A DNA stretch of 64,000 nucleotides from Euwallacea fornicatus (lineage: Eukaryota; Arthropoda; Insecta; Coleoptera; Curculionidae): NCBI RefSeq assembly GCF_040115645.1, contig NC_089551.1, forward strand, positions 4,588,001 to 4,652,000. The letters run 5' to 3'. Positions 12,385-24,256 of this stretch are shown one piece after another (position 1 is the stretch's first letter; each line of letters starts with the position of its first letter). The position numbers were made by a program, and so were the translations under genes. The notes under the pieces were generated by a model. That model was not told where the DNA came from. It did no database searches and saw nothing but the letters and a program-made list of their open reading frames with translations.

Positions 12385-12560
12385 AAAGGGTGTTCTATTT
12401 GAAAATCTGAAGTACTCTACACTTCCAGACAAGATAGAAGTGGCACATATCTTATTGATAGCTCTGTAAATGAGATTTATTCCGTACAGGGTACAGATTG
12501 ACAGTTTGATAATCAACAGGATCAATTGGAAAAGCTACGATTTTTGGGGCTTTCGATATG
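12385..12560. mobile_element. Single terminus of a mariner-like element
   Basis: The stretch aaagggtgttctatttgaaa, followed by tctacacttccag and aagtggcacatatc, has the form of a TIR end from the CAGGGTGT group. No matching inverted end was found downstream, so it is truncated or solitary. It lies just outside the traced 5' part of FANCM. Confidence 0.3.
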
Positions 12561-15372
12561 TCGCAACCAGCGTTGCCATATTGTTTTTGGTTTCGGAGAT
12601 ATAATGTAAAATATAAAATCAGATGAGACTCTCTTGATTGAAAGCTCTATGTGAAGAAGCAATTTGACAGTAAAGTATTTTATGAGGAAAAAACTGTGCA
12701 CCTGTACCAAAAGTCTTAAGATCTTCTCGTTCTATGTTACTATAGACTTGTTGACCTGCTCAAACCAATTTAGACAGGTCTTACCCATTTTGAAGATACT
12801 CATATACCAATAAAGAAAACCCTCATTAAAGCTAATTCTCTAACATGTATTGACATTGAAATTATGTTTCGAAATTCACACACTTTAAAAAGTCGTCTTA
12901 TCCATATGTCGTATGTATTTGTGATTGCCGAAGTCTGAAATTTTTAAAAAGGAAATCATCGAGATATGTGGAAGTGATGAGATATTATACATTTTGCCTT
13001 ATGGTGATGTCTGTGAGACAGTGTCTTAGTAAGGAAGAGTTAACTACATATTACATTACTTTAGCTCAAAGCTTACTTACTGTGTTTGTGATTCCATTTT
13101 TTGACTGACTAAATTAGTGAAGCCTGGCAGGATCTACGGGGGACTTACAATAATAATACTATCTTAATCACATCAATGTTTTTTTTTAAATTAGTTAAGT
13201 AGAATGATTTATAAATTAATAAGCTAAAATAATCAAATAAACAAATAAAAACAACAAATTAAAATTTTTGCCGTCATTTTTTGACAGTTTAAGGTTATTT
13301 TAAAATTAAGGTTAGGAAATCTTAACGCATTCTCTGACATATGGTACAAATGACGTAACGTCTATTACGTATGCCTTACGTAAAATGACAAGTCATATAA
13401 ATTTAATATGTTAAAAAGTAATAAAGATATATTTGAATGTCTAAATATAACCCTGTTTTGTTGCAAGGTTGCCGTTTAATTAATTCAAATTCTAGTTTAA
13501 TTTGGTGTTTTAAACCGTTGTTTTTTGCTCATCAACTCTGGCGATAAAAATTAGCTTTTTTGAGAATTAAAATAGTGCTTCTGGTTATTTATTATCGGTG
13601 TTATTATTATTGTCGGTATGGTGCTCAAATTTTTAAGTAACCCGTGTAAGTAGCTCGTACCGTCCTTTATCAACCATTTTGAAAGAGAGTTAGAAAATAA
13701 CGAATAACTGTTACCATCGAATTCAGTTAGAGATGTAATTTGAATTTTAATATTTTTTAAAATGAGAATTTAGTAGAGTACTCTTGTTTTATTAGCGTGT
13801 TTCGAATGCATTGAACTTAAGTTTGTCTACCGTAAGTAAGGTATCAGCACCAGTACCTGACAAATTCCTGCGACTTGTTAATTTTGAAAGATGTGGCATC
13901 GTTGTTGGTATGAAGCTTGCGACGTGTATAAAGAGTTGCGTGATTTGAACCATACAGGCCACGAAGCAGCAACGGCACGTTCTGTTTACGGGCCCACTAG
14001 AGATGTGTACTTCACCCTCCAGATCACAAGATTTATTTTGTAATACAATTTGATTATCTCAAGAAATCTCGGGCAGAGTCTGAACGTTTTAAGAATAACT
14101 CACAATTTCCCTTTAAGTGATCGGTGTGGGTCAAGTAAAACGATGCGTAGTAGTACTCCTTTGGGCTTACATTTCGGAGCCTGGATTCGGGGAATAACTG
14201 ACTCGTTTACAGTATGTTGCCCGAATGCGTCGATAGATGGTCCACGGTCGATGCGCTACTTTGTTAAGCACATAAGTTAACATCTTTTTAAATTAAATTT
14301 TCTATTCTCATTTCAGTAAATTAACAATGTTTAGTTGGGTCACGCTGTTTGATTAGCATATAACAATGACAATCACGCTACAATGCGTGTGTGTTGTGTG
14401 TGCTGCTTTATTATAGATGCATCATTTAAACGTTTTAAGTTTAAATTCAAATAGCATTCATATGCATAATCCAAAAAGAACCGATACCTGTAGTCAAATA
14501 TCCATTTCAGATGGAAACATGACTGTATACGCTATCGCTTTATGTACAGGATGGCTGCTTCTGAAGCTGAACCATGGGGACTTTGGTAGTCATGGAATAT
14601 ATGAGGTCAACATTGAGTTCGACATTGGACTGCTTCGAAATTACAAAAATTTTGATCTTTCGAAGATATTGGAAAAAACTAAAAGTGTAAAAAAACTTTT
14701 TTTCCATCGGCTTATTTGGGCAAATAATTCAAAAATTTCGTCTGGCACATGTTACACCTGAAATGCGACCTTTCGAGCTTCGAAAACCATCATCAACTTT
14801 GTTTTTTCTTATAGCCGCCATCTTGCATTTTTTAATTTTTAAATTCAGCTTTTTTTAATTACGATGGTGGGTCACACGTTAGGATTCAGTTTTTACCATT
14901 CATTGGACATACCAAAAATCTCGTTCTAAAAAGTACCCTGCACCTGGCAATAGCGCTCCCATGCGGTTTTTTACACTTTGATCCTGGCAATACATACTTA
15001 ATATCAAATCGAATATAATGAACCTCTTGAAAGCTATAGAAGCTGAAAATATCGTATTTGCAGAATCTGATAATTTTATGGTAATGTTGCTTCCAGCTAC
15101 GGTATCGTAAATTTTACGACGCTCAGCGTTCTAGGTCCAATTTCATAAACTTCCAGATGATATTTCGAGCTGAGCGTCTCATTACCTTCAGTGCTGTGTC
15201 GCAATTATGTTTTCCTGTATGCGTAAACATCCGTTAATGGGTTTTGTTTTAGCCGCTTTTTTGAATTAAAGTCTTAAATTTTACTAGTGGAAGAGGCTCG
15301 AATAGAATTCCCACACGTACATGTATTGTGCCCCGTTTTTTACATGTGTTAAAGATTATATTTTACATACTA
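12561..15372. other. Long AT-rich stretch, no gene recognised
   Basis: Read on both strands, no domain, splice-linked exon series or matched inverted ends were found. Scattered open frames (for example 14050-14280 and 14417-14761) lack codon structure or family motifs that I can recognise. Confidence 0.35.
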
Positions 15373-15620
15373 TGACGTCACGCTACAACAATGCACGGCA
15401 GTCGATTAAAGCCGCACACGTACCGGAGCGACTCGGAACCGTTGACTCGACGCGGTGCGCTGAATCGGCGTGTTCTGAAGGTACCGCGCGACTTCCCTTA
15501 CCTTGCTCAATTTCTAGAAGTGGAACTAAGCATAGGCCCCATTTCAAAAGCCAGTCATGCGCACATCTCTATAGGGGTGTGCTTAACTGCACCACGCCAC
15601 CAAAAGTCAAACATTCTACA
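15373..15620. promoter_or_regulatory. CpG-dense block with a palindromic CRE
   Basis: TGACGTCA at 15373-15380 is the full CREB/ATF palindrome. By hand I count 19 CpG dinucleotides between 15374 and 15497, against an AT-rich background. The block ends just before the DD41D element at 15628. Open frames across it (15321-15674, 15391-15666) match nothing I know and are probably a by-product of GC richness. It could be a promoter of an unseen transcript or part of an unrecognised repeat. Confidence 0.3.
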
Positions 15621-15627
15621 CTGCATA

Positions 15628-18002
15628 CAGGGTGGCGGATTGAAAAAGAAACACGCGCAGTTCTGAATAGTTAAGAGAATTTATGAAAAAACGCTCGGAC
15701 ATGCAAAGCTTATTTTTGAGAGGGAAACATTTTAAACTAATTCGGATTTCTCTATCAGCGACCCCTTAAGCGGAAGGGTGTTCATCCTCAAAATCTTAAA
15801 TTGAAAATTAAGTCGCGTGACACCTCATTTTGAAGGTAATTTAATGTACTTTACAACCTCCGAGTTTAAATTTTCTGCTGTTAAAAGAACCAAATGGCGG
15901 TTTCTTAAAGATGGGCAAACTGAGTTATTTACATTCACTTATTTCACCTTATTATAGTACTGTAACTTTACGTAAATTTAATGGTATTTTCTTCATATTG
16001 TTTTCATTACGTTAAAAAAAGGAAACTGGGTCGACAGGTAATAAAAAGCGTCAAGTTGAAAACGCGGTAGTAAATGAGGCAACTGAAGTGGTGGTTTTCA
16101 GACATGTTTTTCAAGACCCTCCATAAAATGCAAGAAATTTAGAGGTGTTATTTGATTTCAGGCGTGCGAGCATTCAAATGATTAAAAAAAAACACAAATT
16201 TCATTCGCACTAAATACATCTAGTGTAAGAACTTAATAAGGATGATTTTGATAAGATCTTACAATTTTCCGCAAGTACGTCAGAGTGAATTTTAAATGAT
16301 CCACAGTTTTTTTTTTATGTATGTTTCTCAGACGAATGCTCCTTCTTTTTGAATTGTACTGTGAATCGGCACAACTATCATTACTGGTGTGATGAGAATT
16401 CTGCAATTATTCATGAGGGCCATATCCAATATCAGTAAAATTTGAATGTTTGAACAGGAAAATTTGGTGTCCCTCTGATAGGCTCATATTTTTTATCCGG
16501 CAATTTGACAGGGGAAATCTATGTTGAGCTATTGGAAAACGCGATTTATTCGGCATTCATAGAGATAATTGCAAACGTTGACCAATACAAAGAAAACCAT
16601 TTGGTACTCCAGCAAGTCATTATTTAGATCAAATGTTTCCTGACCTATCGTCTAGAAGGAGAAAGCCCATGGAGTGGCCTCCGTGTTCTCCAGACTTAAG
16701 TTCATTCGATTTCATTTTACGAGATTACGCAAAATGTAGAATCTAGAGTCACTCAAAAAAGTATTTGTACGGTCGAAATAAATTATGTAAACCGTAATTT
16801 TCGCCCGATTTTGTTCAAATTCTGTATAAAAAAATTTAAACTTAAATTCAGTTAACGTCCTTGAGCAATTTTTAAAAATTTAATTTTTAGAGTATTTTTC
16901 AGAGTCTTAGAAATAACTCCGTTTTTGAACTTCTTGTGCGGAAAAAGTTTTTCAATATGGTTTTAATAATGTTGTAGAGGGGACTTTTCTACATATATCC
17001 TGAAAATTCGATCAAACTCAAACTACAAATAAGATAGTTACAGCTTTTTGAAATTTTCAAAAATGTCTAAATTTCATTATTTTGCGTGAAAATCGTCAAT
17101 TTTTGGCGATTTTAAAAGGCTGCAACTTTCTTATTTGTTGTTTGACTTTGATAAAATTTTCAGTATATATGTAGAAAAGTCCCCTCTACAAGATTATTAA
17201 AACCATATTGAAAATTTTCCACCGCTTACTAAGTTTCCAAAACGGAGTTTTTTCAAAAATCCTGAAAACACCCTAAAAACTAAATTTTCAAAAGTAGCTC
17301 GAACACTTAAATTGAGTTTAGGATTGAATTTTCATTGCACAAAATTTGAATAAAATCAGTGGAAAATTACGGTTTGCAGAATTTTTTTTCGGCTGTACGA
17401 ATACTTTTTTGAGTGACTGTAAATCACCGATCCAACATCTTTGGATCACTTCCGGCAGCGGATTAGTAAAAAATTTATTCGAATCACTCTGACAATGCTT
17501 CAAAATATTCGATGGCGGTTTCAACAAAATCTTTTCCATTGCACGGAGGCCGGAAGTGGGCACTTACAACATTTGCTCAATTGACTTTACTGGACTTTGC
17601 TTCTAGTAACTTTACGTTTATTTACAAAACGTTAAACACGATCTCTATTGTTGATCTCAACATTTTTCGTTACCGAAGTAAAGTAAAACAAATAAAATCA
17701 CTGAAAGTAAATAATTCATTTTGCGCATATTTGCAAAGTCGCCATCTTGGTTGTGTTGATAGCAGAGACCTGAAACTCGGGGGTTATAAAGTATATTAAA
17801 TTACTTTCAAAATGAGATGTCACTCGATCCTCTTTTTCGTTTAAGATTTTGGGGGTGAATACCCTCTTGCTTAAGAGGTTACTGGCAGAAGAGTCTGAAT
17901 GAGTCTAAGAGGTTTCGTCCGCAAAAATAAGTTTAGGCGCCCCCGCGTTTTTCCGTTAGATGTTCAGAATTGCGCGTGTTTCCTTTTCAAACGGCTACCC
18001 TG
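15628..18002 (+). mobile_element. DD41D-type mariner-like element, decayed, with nested foldback
   Basis: The ends CAGGGTGGCGGATTG and (reverse complement) CAGGGTAGCCGTTTG are flanked by TA (15626-15627; 18003-18004). Inverted arms are alignable for about 260 bp (15628-15895 and 17750-18002). The transposase remnant is on +: 16505-16745 carries IYVELLENAIYSAFIE and MEWPPCSPDLSSFDF, and 17422-17584 carries the C-terminus (MLQNIRWRFQQNLFHCTEA) ending in TGA. The two coding parts are split by the insertion at 16746-17419. Frameshifts and stops make it inactive. Confidence 0.85.
16746..17419. mobile_element. Nested foldback element with AGTCACTCAAAAAAGTATT ends
   Basis: The termini read gagtcactcaaaaaagtatt at left and, as reverse complement at right, cagtcactcaaaaaagtatt, with TA on both sides. 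The inner arms are also inverted copies (shared block: gtagaaaagtcccctctaca near 17165-17190, and its complement near 16975-16995). It is nearly palindromic over its 674 bp and noncoding. The end sequence is the type seen on Tc1-like elements. It interrupts the host element's transposase. Confidence 0.85.
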
Positions 18003-18289
18003 TATATAAAACAATTTTTTTATCTATCTTAGCCACCACTCTCAGTAGCTAAGAATGCTACAACTTTTGTTGAAGTTCCCTAGCACAATTGGCCACAATT
18101 GGGTGCTTGTTGTGCTATTGTTCGTTCTTGTGCTGGAGAGAAAATTGATGGCACGTAAATTACTAGTAAGTTGAATACTGCATCCGTCACTTATAATTTA
18201 CAGCATGGTCTGTATTCACGTAGTAAGCCCCAAAAGCTCTAGTCCTGATATACTTTTAGGGACGGTAGAAAAAAACTTTTTTTTTTCAA

Positions 18290-18560
18290 TATAATTCGCA
18301 TCTGTCTCAATGCACTTTTCAGACAGACCAATTAACATTTCTAAGTGTTTAAAAAATAATTAGAAGATTTGACGATAAAATGTTGTAAAACTGCTGGTTT
18401 GACTGCTTCATCATTGGAAAATTTCCTACCGCACAGGTGGGATTTTGGTTTTGAGAAAGGAAAATAATCACTGGGGGCCAGGTCAGGAGTGCAAGGTGGG
18501 TAGTCCGGTTCTTGGAAGCGGCACTCGAGCACTGCAGCTTTTGCAACCGCGGCCTAGTTT
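18290..18560 (-). pseudogene. Mariner (DD34D-type) transposase C-terminal remnant
   Basis: The - strand reads FQEPDYPPCTPDLAPSDYF, then KSHLCGRKFSNDEAVKPAV. This is the mariner signature around the third catalytic Asp (YSPDLAPSDY) and the following helix. The upstream catalytic region is not recognisable and no inverted ends were found. Confidence 0.7.
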
Positions 18561-20430
18561 TTGTAAAATTTAACCAGCACTTGGACTTCAGGCATGTTTA
18601 ACTAAATAACTACTTCCTCGATATGGCTTATTCACACCTATCAGGTAGATAAAGGTTTAGAGTGTATAAACAAAGTTCGGTTACTTTCTAGGAAAAACCG
18701 AAAACGTGTCAGGACGGGAACTTTGGGCCCTTATTATTAGACTTCAAAATGGAAAAGTTCGTGGGATTCGAGGGCGAGGAACGACGCCCTAGAGCGGCTT
18801 GGGCAGGAACTGAATTTCAGCTGCGTGCAAGAACAAAAATTGGAACGTGTAGTGTGCGTGCATATTAATTAAGAAAACGCATATTTCCGCTGTTAATGGA
18901 GAACGAGTTATTTGGTTAATTGTCTTCGGGTCTTGAAAATGCAAAAAAAAATAAAAAAAATCTACATATTGCGTAACGCAAAGGTTGGTAGGAAAATGTC
19001 GCAGAGGAGTTCGGCCGAGTCCGGGAATGACCGAATGGAGGTGTTTAGGTTTTCAGTTTTCAGCAGTTTCAGCGGCTGCTTTCAGTATGGAGACTCTCGG
19101 CTCCGGTATGATACGGAACTTTTAAGATTCCGTCCCGGAATCACCTGTTACACTGTGTAACGTGTTTTGACCACGGTACAATGCAAACTAACGTCCACAT
19201 TGATACGAAGAATTTAGGACCTTCTCCTGAGCGTCGTATCAAGGGTTCCGGCCAATCTAAACGTCCATTGGAAGTAAGTTTTTGCTAATAAAATACTTTT
19301 ACACTGTTTTGTTTAAACTTGAGCCGCAGGACATCTCGCCCCATGTATTACATGGCGATTATTTTAAAGCCGGCTTTATCAATCTGAGGATGATTGTTTG
19401 TGATTTTTTAAATTTTCGGGACCAGCACCTCACGAATCATTAGGGGTTGCTTTTGTGCGGCGAAATTGCATACTTTTATAAGTTAAAACTAACTGAAAAT
19501 AACCTTCACCCTTCTCTAATGGCTCGGATGAACTTCTTTTTTGCCGTTTCGGTGGGAAGAAAAAGGGATTAAAAAAATGAAAATAAACGGCAAACTGAAG
19601 TCCATGGGGATGGATGAAATGCAAATTGTGCGAAACCGTCTGAAAGAAAAAAAAAACTTAATTCCCCAGCGATTAAGAAGAGGAATTTCGGGGTGTTTCA
19701 CACATTTTACGTTTAATTCGTCTTCCATACGTTCCACTTTACCGTTTGCTTTCCTTCGTTTTTCTATTCCTTTTTTTAGTTCCCGAAGACGGTGATAAAT
19801 TCGTCACCTAAATGCTAACAAGGGTTTTCGTGCGACCTTTTAGTAAAGGATGAATGCTATTCTCAGTTACTCTTAACCGGGAGTGGTGTGCAATTTCACC
19901 CCTCCATCAGCTCCTATTTGTATGCGGAGCGTTACTTTCAAACAGAATTTAAAAAAACCGTAACCGCTTTGTGCGGACCGCGCAACATCTACTTTAACCA
20001 GCGCTGAGTTGGTATTAGAGAACCGTTGAAAAAAAATTTAATTAAAGAAGGAAAAAATTCTTCTTTACCTCGACTCGACCAACGCTCAAGTCGAACTCCT
20101 GGCCCTCGTACTAAGATATATCCGTAAACATTTCTACAGCATACCCTGAAGTGCAGTTCTGTGACGACCCATAGGCCCCTTCATATAATCCTGTCCGCCG
20201 ACGCTGTGTCGGCATGGGCGGGGAAAGGGTAAAGTAATATATGGCGGCCCACCATTAAAATCTCAGAATACGTAGCTTCGACAAAAACTATTAAACTGAA
20301 ACTTAAAGGAAAGAGGGGGTGTATTTGCATCGAGACCCTGTAGCTATTTGGAAAGTTTGTTATTTAAAATAATAGTCTTAAGTTAAGGTGCCTAAAATGT
20401 GATATTGTCACTATCTGAATTTACAGCTTC
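18561..20430. other. Unassigned stretch
   Basis: Locally CpG-richer segments lie near 18700-18860, 19000-19150 and 20180-20260 (the last includes a small hairpin gccgac..gtcggc). No domain, rRNA or tRNA was recognised, and no splice-linked open frames could be supported. Confidence 0.3.
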
Positions 20431-20436
20431 ATACAG

Positions 20437-21040
20437 GGGGTTAGAAAAATATACCGACAAACTTTAAGGGGTTGCGGGAGAAATCAATTCAACATTTTGT
20501 TCTTAAGTAAACACATGTTCGCAAATGAACCGTTCGATCAGAAAAAGGCAATATGGTTTTGATCGTTATAATCACTTTTTGTTCGTGTTGGACGTTGTTT
20601 TATTGATAAATCACCCATGGTTTGCAGTAATTGTTCAAAATGTGGACCATTTGCGTCAATACAAAAATTGCGTCGTTGCTTCATTGGTCTAATGGAATAT
20701 TCCGGAAATAGCTTCTAGATGTGTGCAACTGGCTAAAAGATCTTCTTCATTAGGAATGGGCGTTTTGTAGAACAGAGAATTGAGATAACTCTAAAGCAAA
20801 AAATCTGAGATGTCGAAATCAGGAGCGCGCGCGGGCCATGCTACAGGACTTCCTCGTCGGTCCACATAGGTAAGTTCTTGATATGAGAAATGAACGGTTT
20901 TTTCGCGGGCATATGTTCATTAACGAAAAAAGTTTGTGATGCTGCCTTCCATCACCCTTTAATGTTTGTCGGTGTATTTTTTGGACATCCGGTATAATCC
21001 GCAGTGATATAATGTTTTGCCGATAACAACATACAACCAT
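20437..21040 (-). mobile_element. DD41D-type element remnant, truncated
   Basis: A terminus (acagggggttagaaaaatat) near 20437 leads into a transposase C-terminus on -. At about 20870-20600 it reads AWPARAPDFDISDFLL, a stop, then LFYKTPIPNEEDLLA and THLEAISGIFH. The second copy of this family is at 38575-38760. The opposite end was not found, and stops and frameshifts are frequent. Confidence 0.6.
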
Positions 21041-21940
21041 TTAACAGGATCTAATGACATCGGCCAAGAACCAGAGTTGAGGTCTGTGGTGCATCAAACC
21101 CAAATCCAATTTGGTCACTTGAAAGAGATTGATCAGATAATGAGAATTAAGTGAACCGACATAATTCTAAAAGCTAAGGCTCCATTAAACTAAAGCGACA
21201 AATGATTACCATCTCGTGAAATCAGAACAGACCCTTTTTAATACTGTCAAGATTGTAGCCTGTAGGGAAGTTTTATAGTTGTTATATAACTTGTGGTTAT
21301 CTTAAAGTTTAATTTTATGCTCAATATTCGGGAAACATTCTTTCTTTTTCACAAGCACAATGCGATTTTACAGAAAAGGAGTTTGGACGAGTCTCAGTGG
21401 AACCCTGCTGAGTTTTTCTTACGTTAGCATAATTTATTCACCCTTTATGCGCAGATAGCCCTTATCCATAATATGCGAGTGTTTTTTAGATTGCGTATGC
21501 TCTGAAAAATTGAAATATTTTCGGTTGTGGATGTCGAATAGACAGTCGATTTCATAGGGTTTCCAATCAAATGTGTTTTAGAAATTGATTCGAAAACTAA
21601 AGAGTGCAAAATAAAAAATAATAAAAATAATAATAACAACAAACAATATTTAAGTTACACTAAAACCTGTAAAGTGTGTGAAACAGGAGTTACTAAGCGA
21701 ATGCTGTTCTTCAAAAAATTTCAGAATTTGAATTCACATACCAATTGTACTGGGTCTGTAGGTGGAGTAATGGTCGCCAGCTATAATTTTTCAGAGATTA
21801 CAAATGGTAGAATTTCTAAAAATATGAATTCTACCCGTATCTAATCGAATCAGCCGAATCTAAGGACATTGGGTGATTTAATTGTTTTATTTTGAATTTA
21901 ATGTTATAAATTATAAATAATTATACAATTATTAGCAATT
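21041..21940. other. Unassigned AT-rich stretch
   Basis: Nothing recognised beyond scattered short open frames. Confidence 0.3.
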
Positions 21941-21944
21941 CGAT

Positions 21945-22650
21945 GTTTTTTTTGTTGAGGAGGTGATAGGGCATGAGGTAAGGGGTACATTGAACCTATA
22001 TATGCATATTCCAAAACTATAGATTTTGAGTTATTTTGGATTTTTTTATTGTCACTATTTGATCTCTTGTCTAACATTGTGATCTTCCGTATAGAGTAAA
22101 ATATCTGCAAAAATATTTGCATTATTTGAAGATTTGGTTATTACTTAAATTTAAGTTATATTGTTTGTCTAAAGCATTAAATTTTTTTTTAGCATAGAAA
22201 AGGATTTTTTGAATATATGTATAATACCTTAGTTGATAGCTATTGAAATGACGAAGTGTTTAGAAACATTTTTACGCATGTTACCTTGAACATGCTCAGA
22301 AAACTGCCCAAAAGAAGTTGAGGTAGCTGATGTTCAAAATTTTTTTAATGAAAGTTTTACTCAAAATCTTCACATAATGCAAATGTTTCTGGACATACGT
22401 GTTTCATTCCATACGGAAGATCCTAATGTTAGATAAGTGACGCGGTAGCGAAAATAAAAAAATAAAAAATAGATTCTTGAAAATTTATTCTGACATTATT
22501 AACATCTCGAATTAATAACAAAAAACTGATTGAAATCACTTAAAATATACTGAGTTTTGGAATATGCATATATGGATTCATTTTACTCCTTACCATATGT
22601 CCTATCACCTTTCCAAAGGAATAAGTCGAATTACTAGTAATCCTGTATGG
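21945..22650. mobile_element. Foldback element
   Basis: Inverted arms: tatgcatattccaaaact at 22000-22018 pairs with agttttggaatatgcata near 22554-22572, and ggaggtgatagggcat near 21958 pairs with atgtcctatcacctttcc near 22600. Further in, tctaacattgtgatcttccgtat (22070) matches the complement of atacggaagatcctaatgttaga (about 22412). Exact ends are not fixed. It is noncoding. Confidence 0.6.
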
Positions 22651-23131
22651 TGTGTCCAAGATAAGGACGTCTAGCGCGTGGATTTCGTAAATGATAATCG
22701 ATACAGATTTGATCAAATTGGAGAGAACTGCCCATTCAAGGGAGTAGTTTGACAATGTAAAAAGACCGATAAGATTATTTTTGGTTTTTCGATTATTAAA
22801 AAAAAAAAAAGAAATTTGCCAATTTATTTTTTATTTTTTTCCTGAATTTTGGTCAAAGGTACTTGAAAATTAAAACTACTTTTCTCTGCAGTTTTTCATA
22901 AGCTTCCACATGACAGTCTTAGTTTCATTATGTGACTTATCATTTGTCAAGAAGTAACATCAATTTTTTCCTAAATACGGCTCTGATAAGTTTTATGTCA
23001 ATTTTAAGACCACTTTTTGGTACAAATTCATTGATGTATCACTCTTAATAATTTTCAAAATTATTCGTTTCTTGCTTGTTTCATTAAAATTTAAGTCTGT
23101 GAAAAATCGGCAGACGAAATTTTTCTATATA

Positions 23132-24250
23132 CAGTGTGACCCATTTGTTTTGAGTTCGTTTTGTAAAAAGTTTATTAATTGTGCGGATTAGCTTGAATTT
23201 TTTTAAAATTATAGATCTTGATAAACTGCACATTTTTTCCAAAAATGGACTGGTTGATGTAAAATTTAAGGCCTACTGTGAGTGTTTCTAGGAGTAAAAT
23301 TTTAATAAATCATATTAGCGTTTTTTTTAGAAAAAATCTGGGCACGCCACTGAATTCACCACTCCTCAAAACGGGTTTGTACAAAATTTTAATGAAAAAT
23401 TTTGAGTAACAATGATTTTGAAGAAGAATTAAAAATGCGCCCTCAGTACTTATTTAATTTCAAAGATTTATAGTTTATAACAACTTAGTTATGGTCTTAG
23501 GCTTATACAGAACGAATAAAACAAAAAACAAAATAAAAATTACATCACAAGAATCAATTAAATTTTTGTAACTTCTACCAAGCCACCATTTTCTCCAATG
23601 CACTTGTCATTCCTATTGCGCATGTTCAAAATTACGTTTCGTATTTGCTGTGGAGTAATTTGCACACAGGTACGGATTATTCTAACTTGTAGTTCTTGTA
23701 AATTTCGGGGTCTTGATTTATACACATTTTCTTCAAGTAAACCCCAAAGAAAAAAATCTAACGGGGTTAAGTCCGGCGATTTTACACTTAAATTTTCCAC
23801 AATTATAATGATTAATAATTTAATTTGTATTAAGTACGAATAAGTTCTAATATCGATGTAGACTTCATTTGTTTGACAGTTAAACACTTCACTTGTTCTC
23901 CATAGCCTACTATGAATTTATCAAAATAAATAACTGCTGAGGGCGCATTTTGAATTCTTCTCCAAAATCGTTCTTACTCAAAATTTTTCATTCAAATTTT
24001 GTACAGGCCCGTTTTGAGGGGTGGTCAATCCAGTGGCGTGCCCAGATTTTTTTCTAAAAAATCTCTAATATGATTTATTAAAATTTTGCTCCTAGAAACT
24101 GTCACAGTTGATCGTGAATTTTATATCAACCGGGTCATTTTCGATGAAAATGTACAGTCTAGCAAGCTTTAGAAATAAATAAAATCCGGGCTGAATCGCA
24201 CAATCAATAAACTTTTTACAGACTGACCCCTAAACAAATGGGTCACACTG
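23132..24250 (-). mobile_element. DD41D-type element reduced to two long arms and a C-terminal transposase fragment
   Basis: Ends CAGTGTGACCCATTTGTTT occur in inverted orientation with TA flanks. Arms of about 320 bp (23132-23460 and 23935-24250) align throughout. The centre, on - (about 23890-23560), reads VKSPDLTPLDFFLWGLLEE, ENVYKSRPRNLQELQVRI and ITPQQIRNVILNMRNR. The part with the first two catalytic Asp residues is gone. Six bases (TATATA) separate it from the next element. Confidence 0.85.
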
Positions 24251-24256
24251 TATATA

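Noticed and set aside
12522..12710. 62-codon - frame (contains PKPKTIWQRWLRHIESPKN)
   Set aside because: It overlaps the solitary element end and has no conserved domain; it is likely chance.
15321..15674. 117-codon + frame in the CpG-rich block
   Set aside because: GC-rich DNA lacks stop codons by chance; the frame runs into the inverted end of the element at 15628.
19950..20260. Possible rRNA or tRNA fragment
   Set aside because: The sequence looked structured (hairpin gccgac/gtcggc) but I could not match any conserved rRNA stretch or a tRNA cloverleaf.
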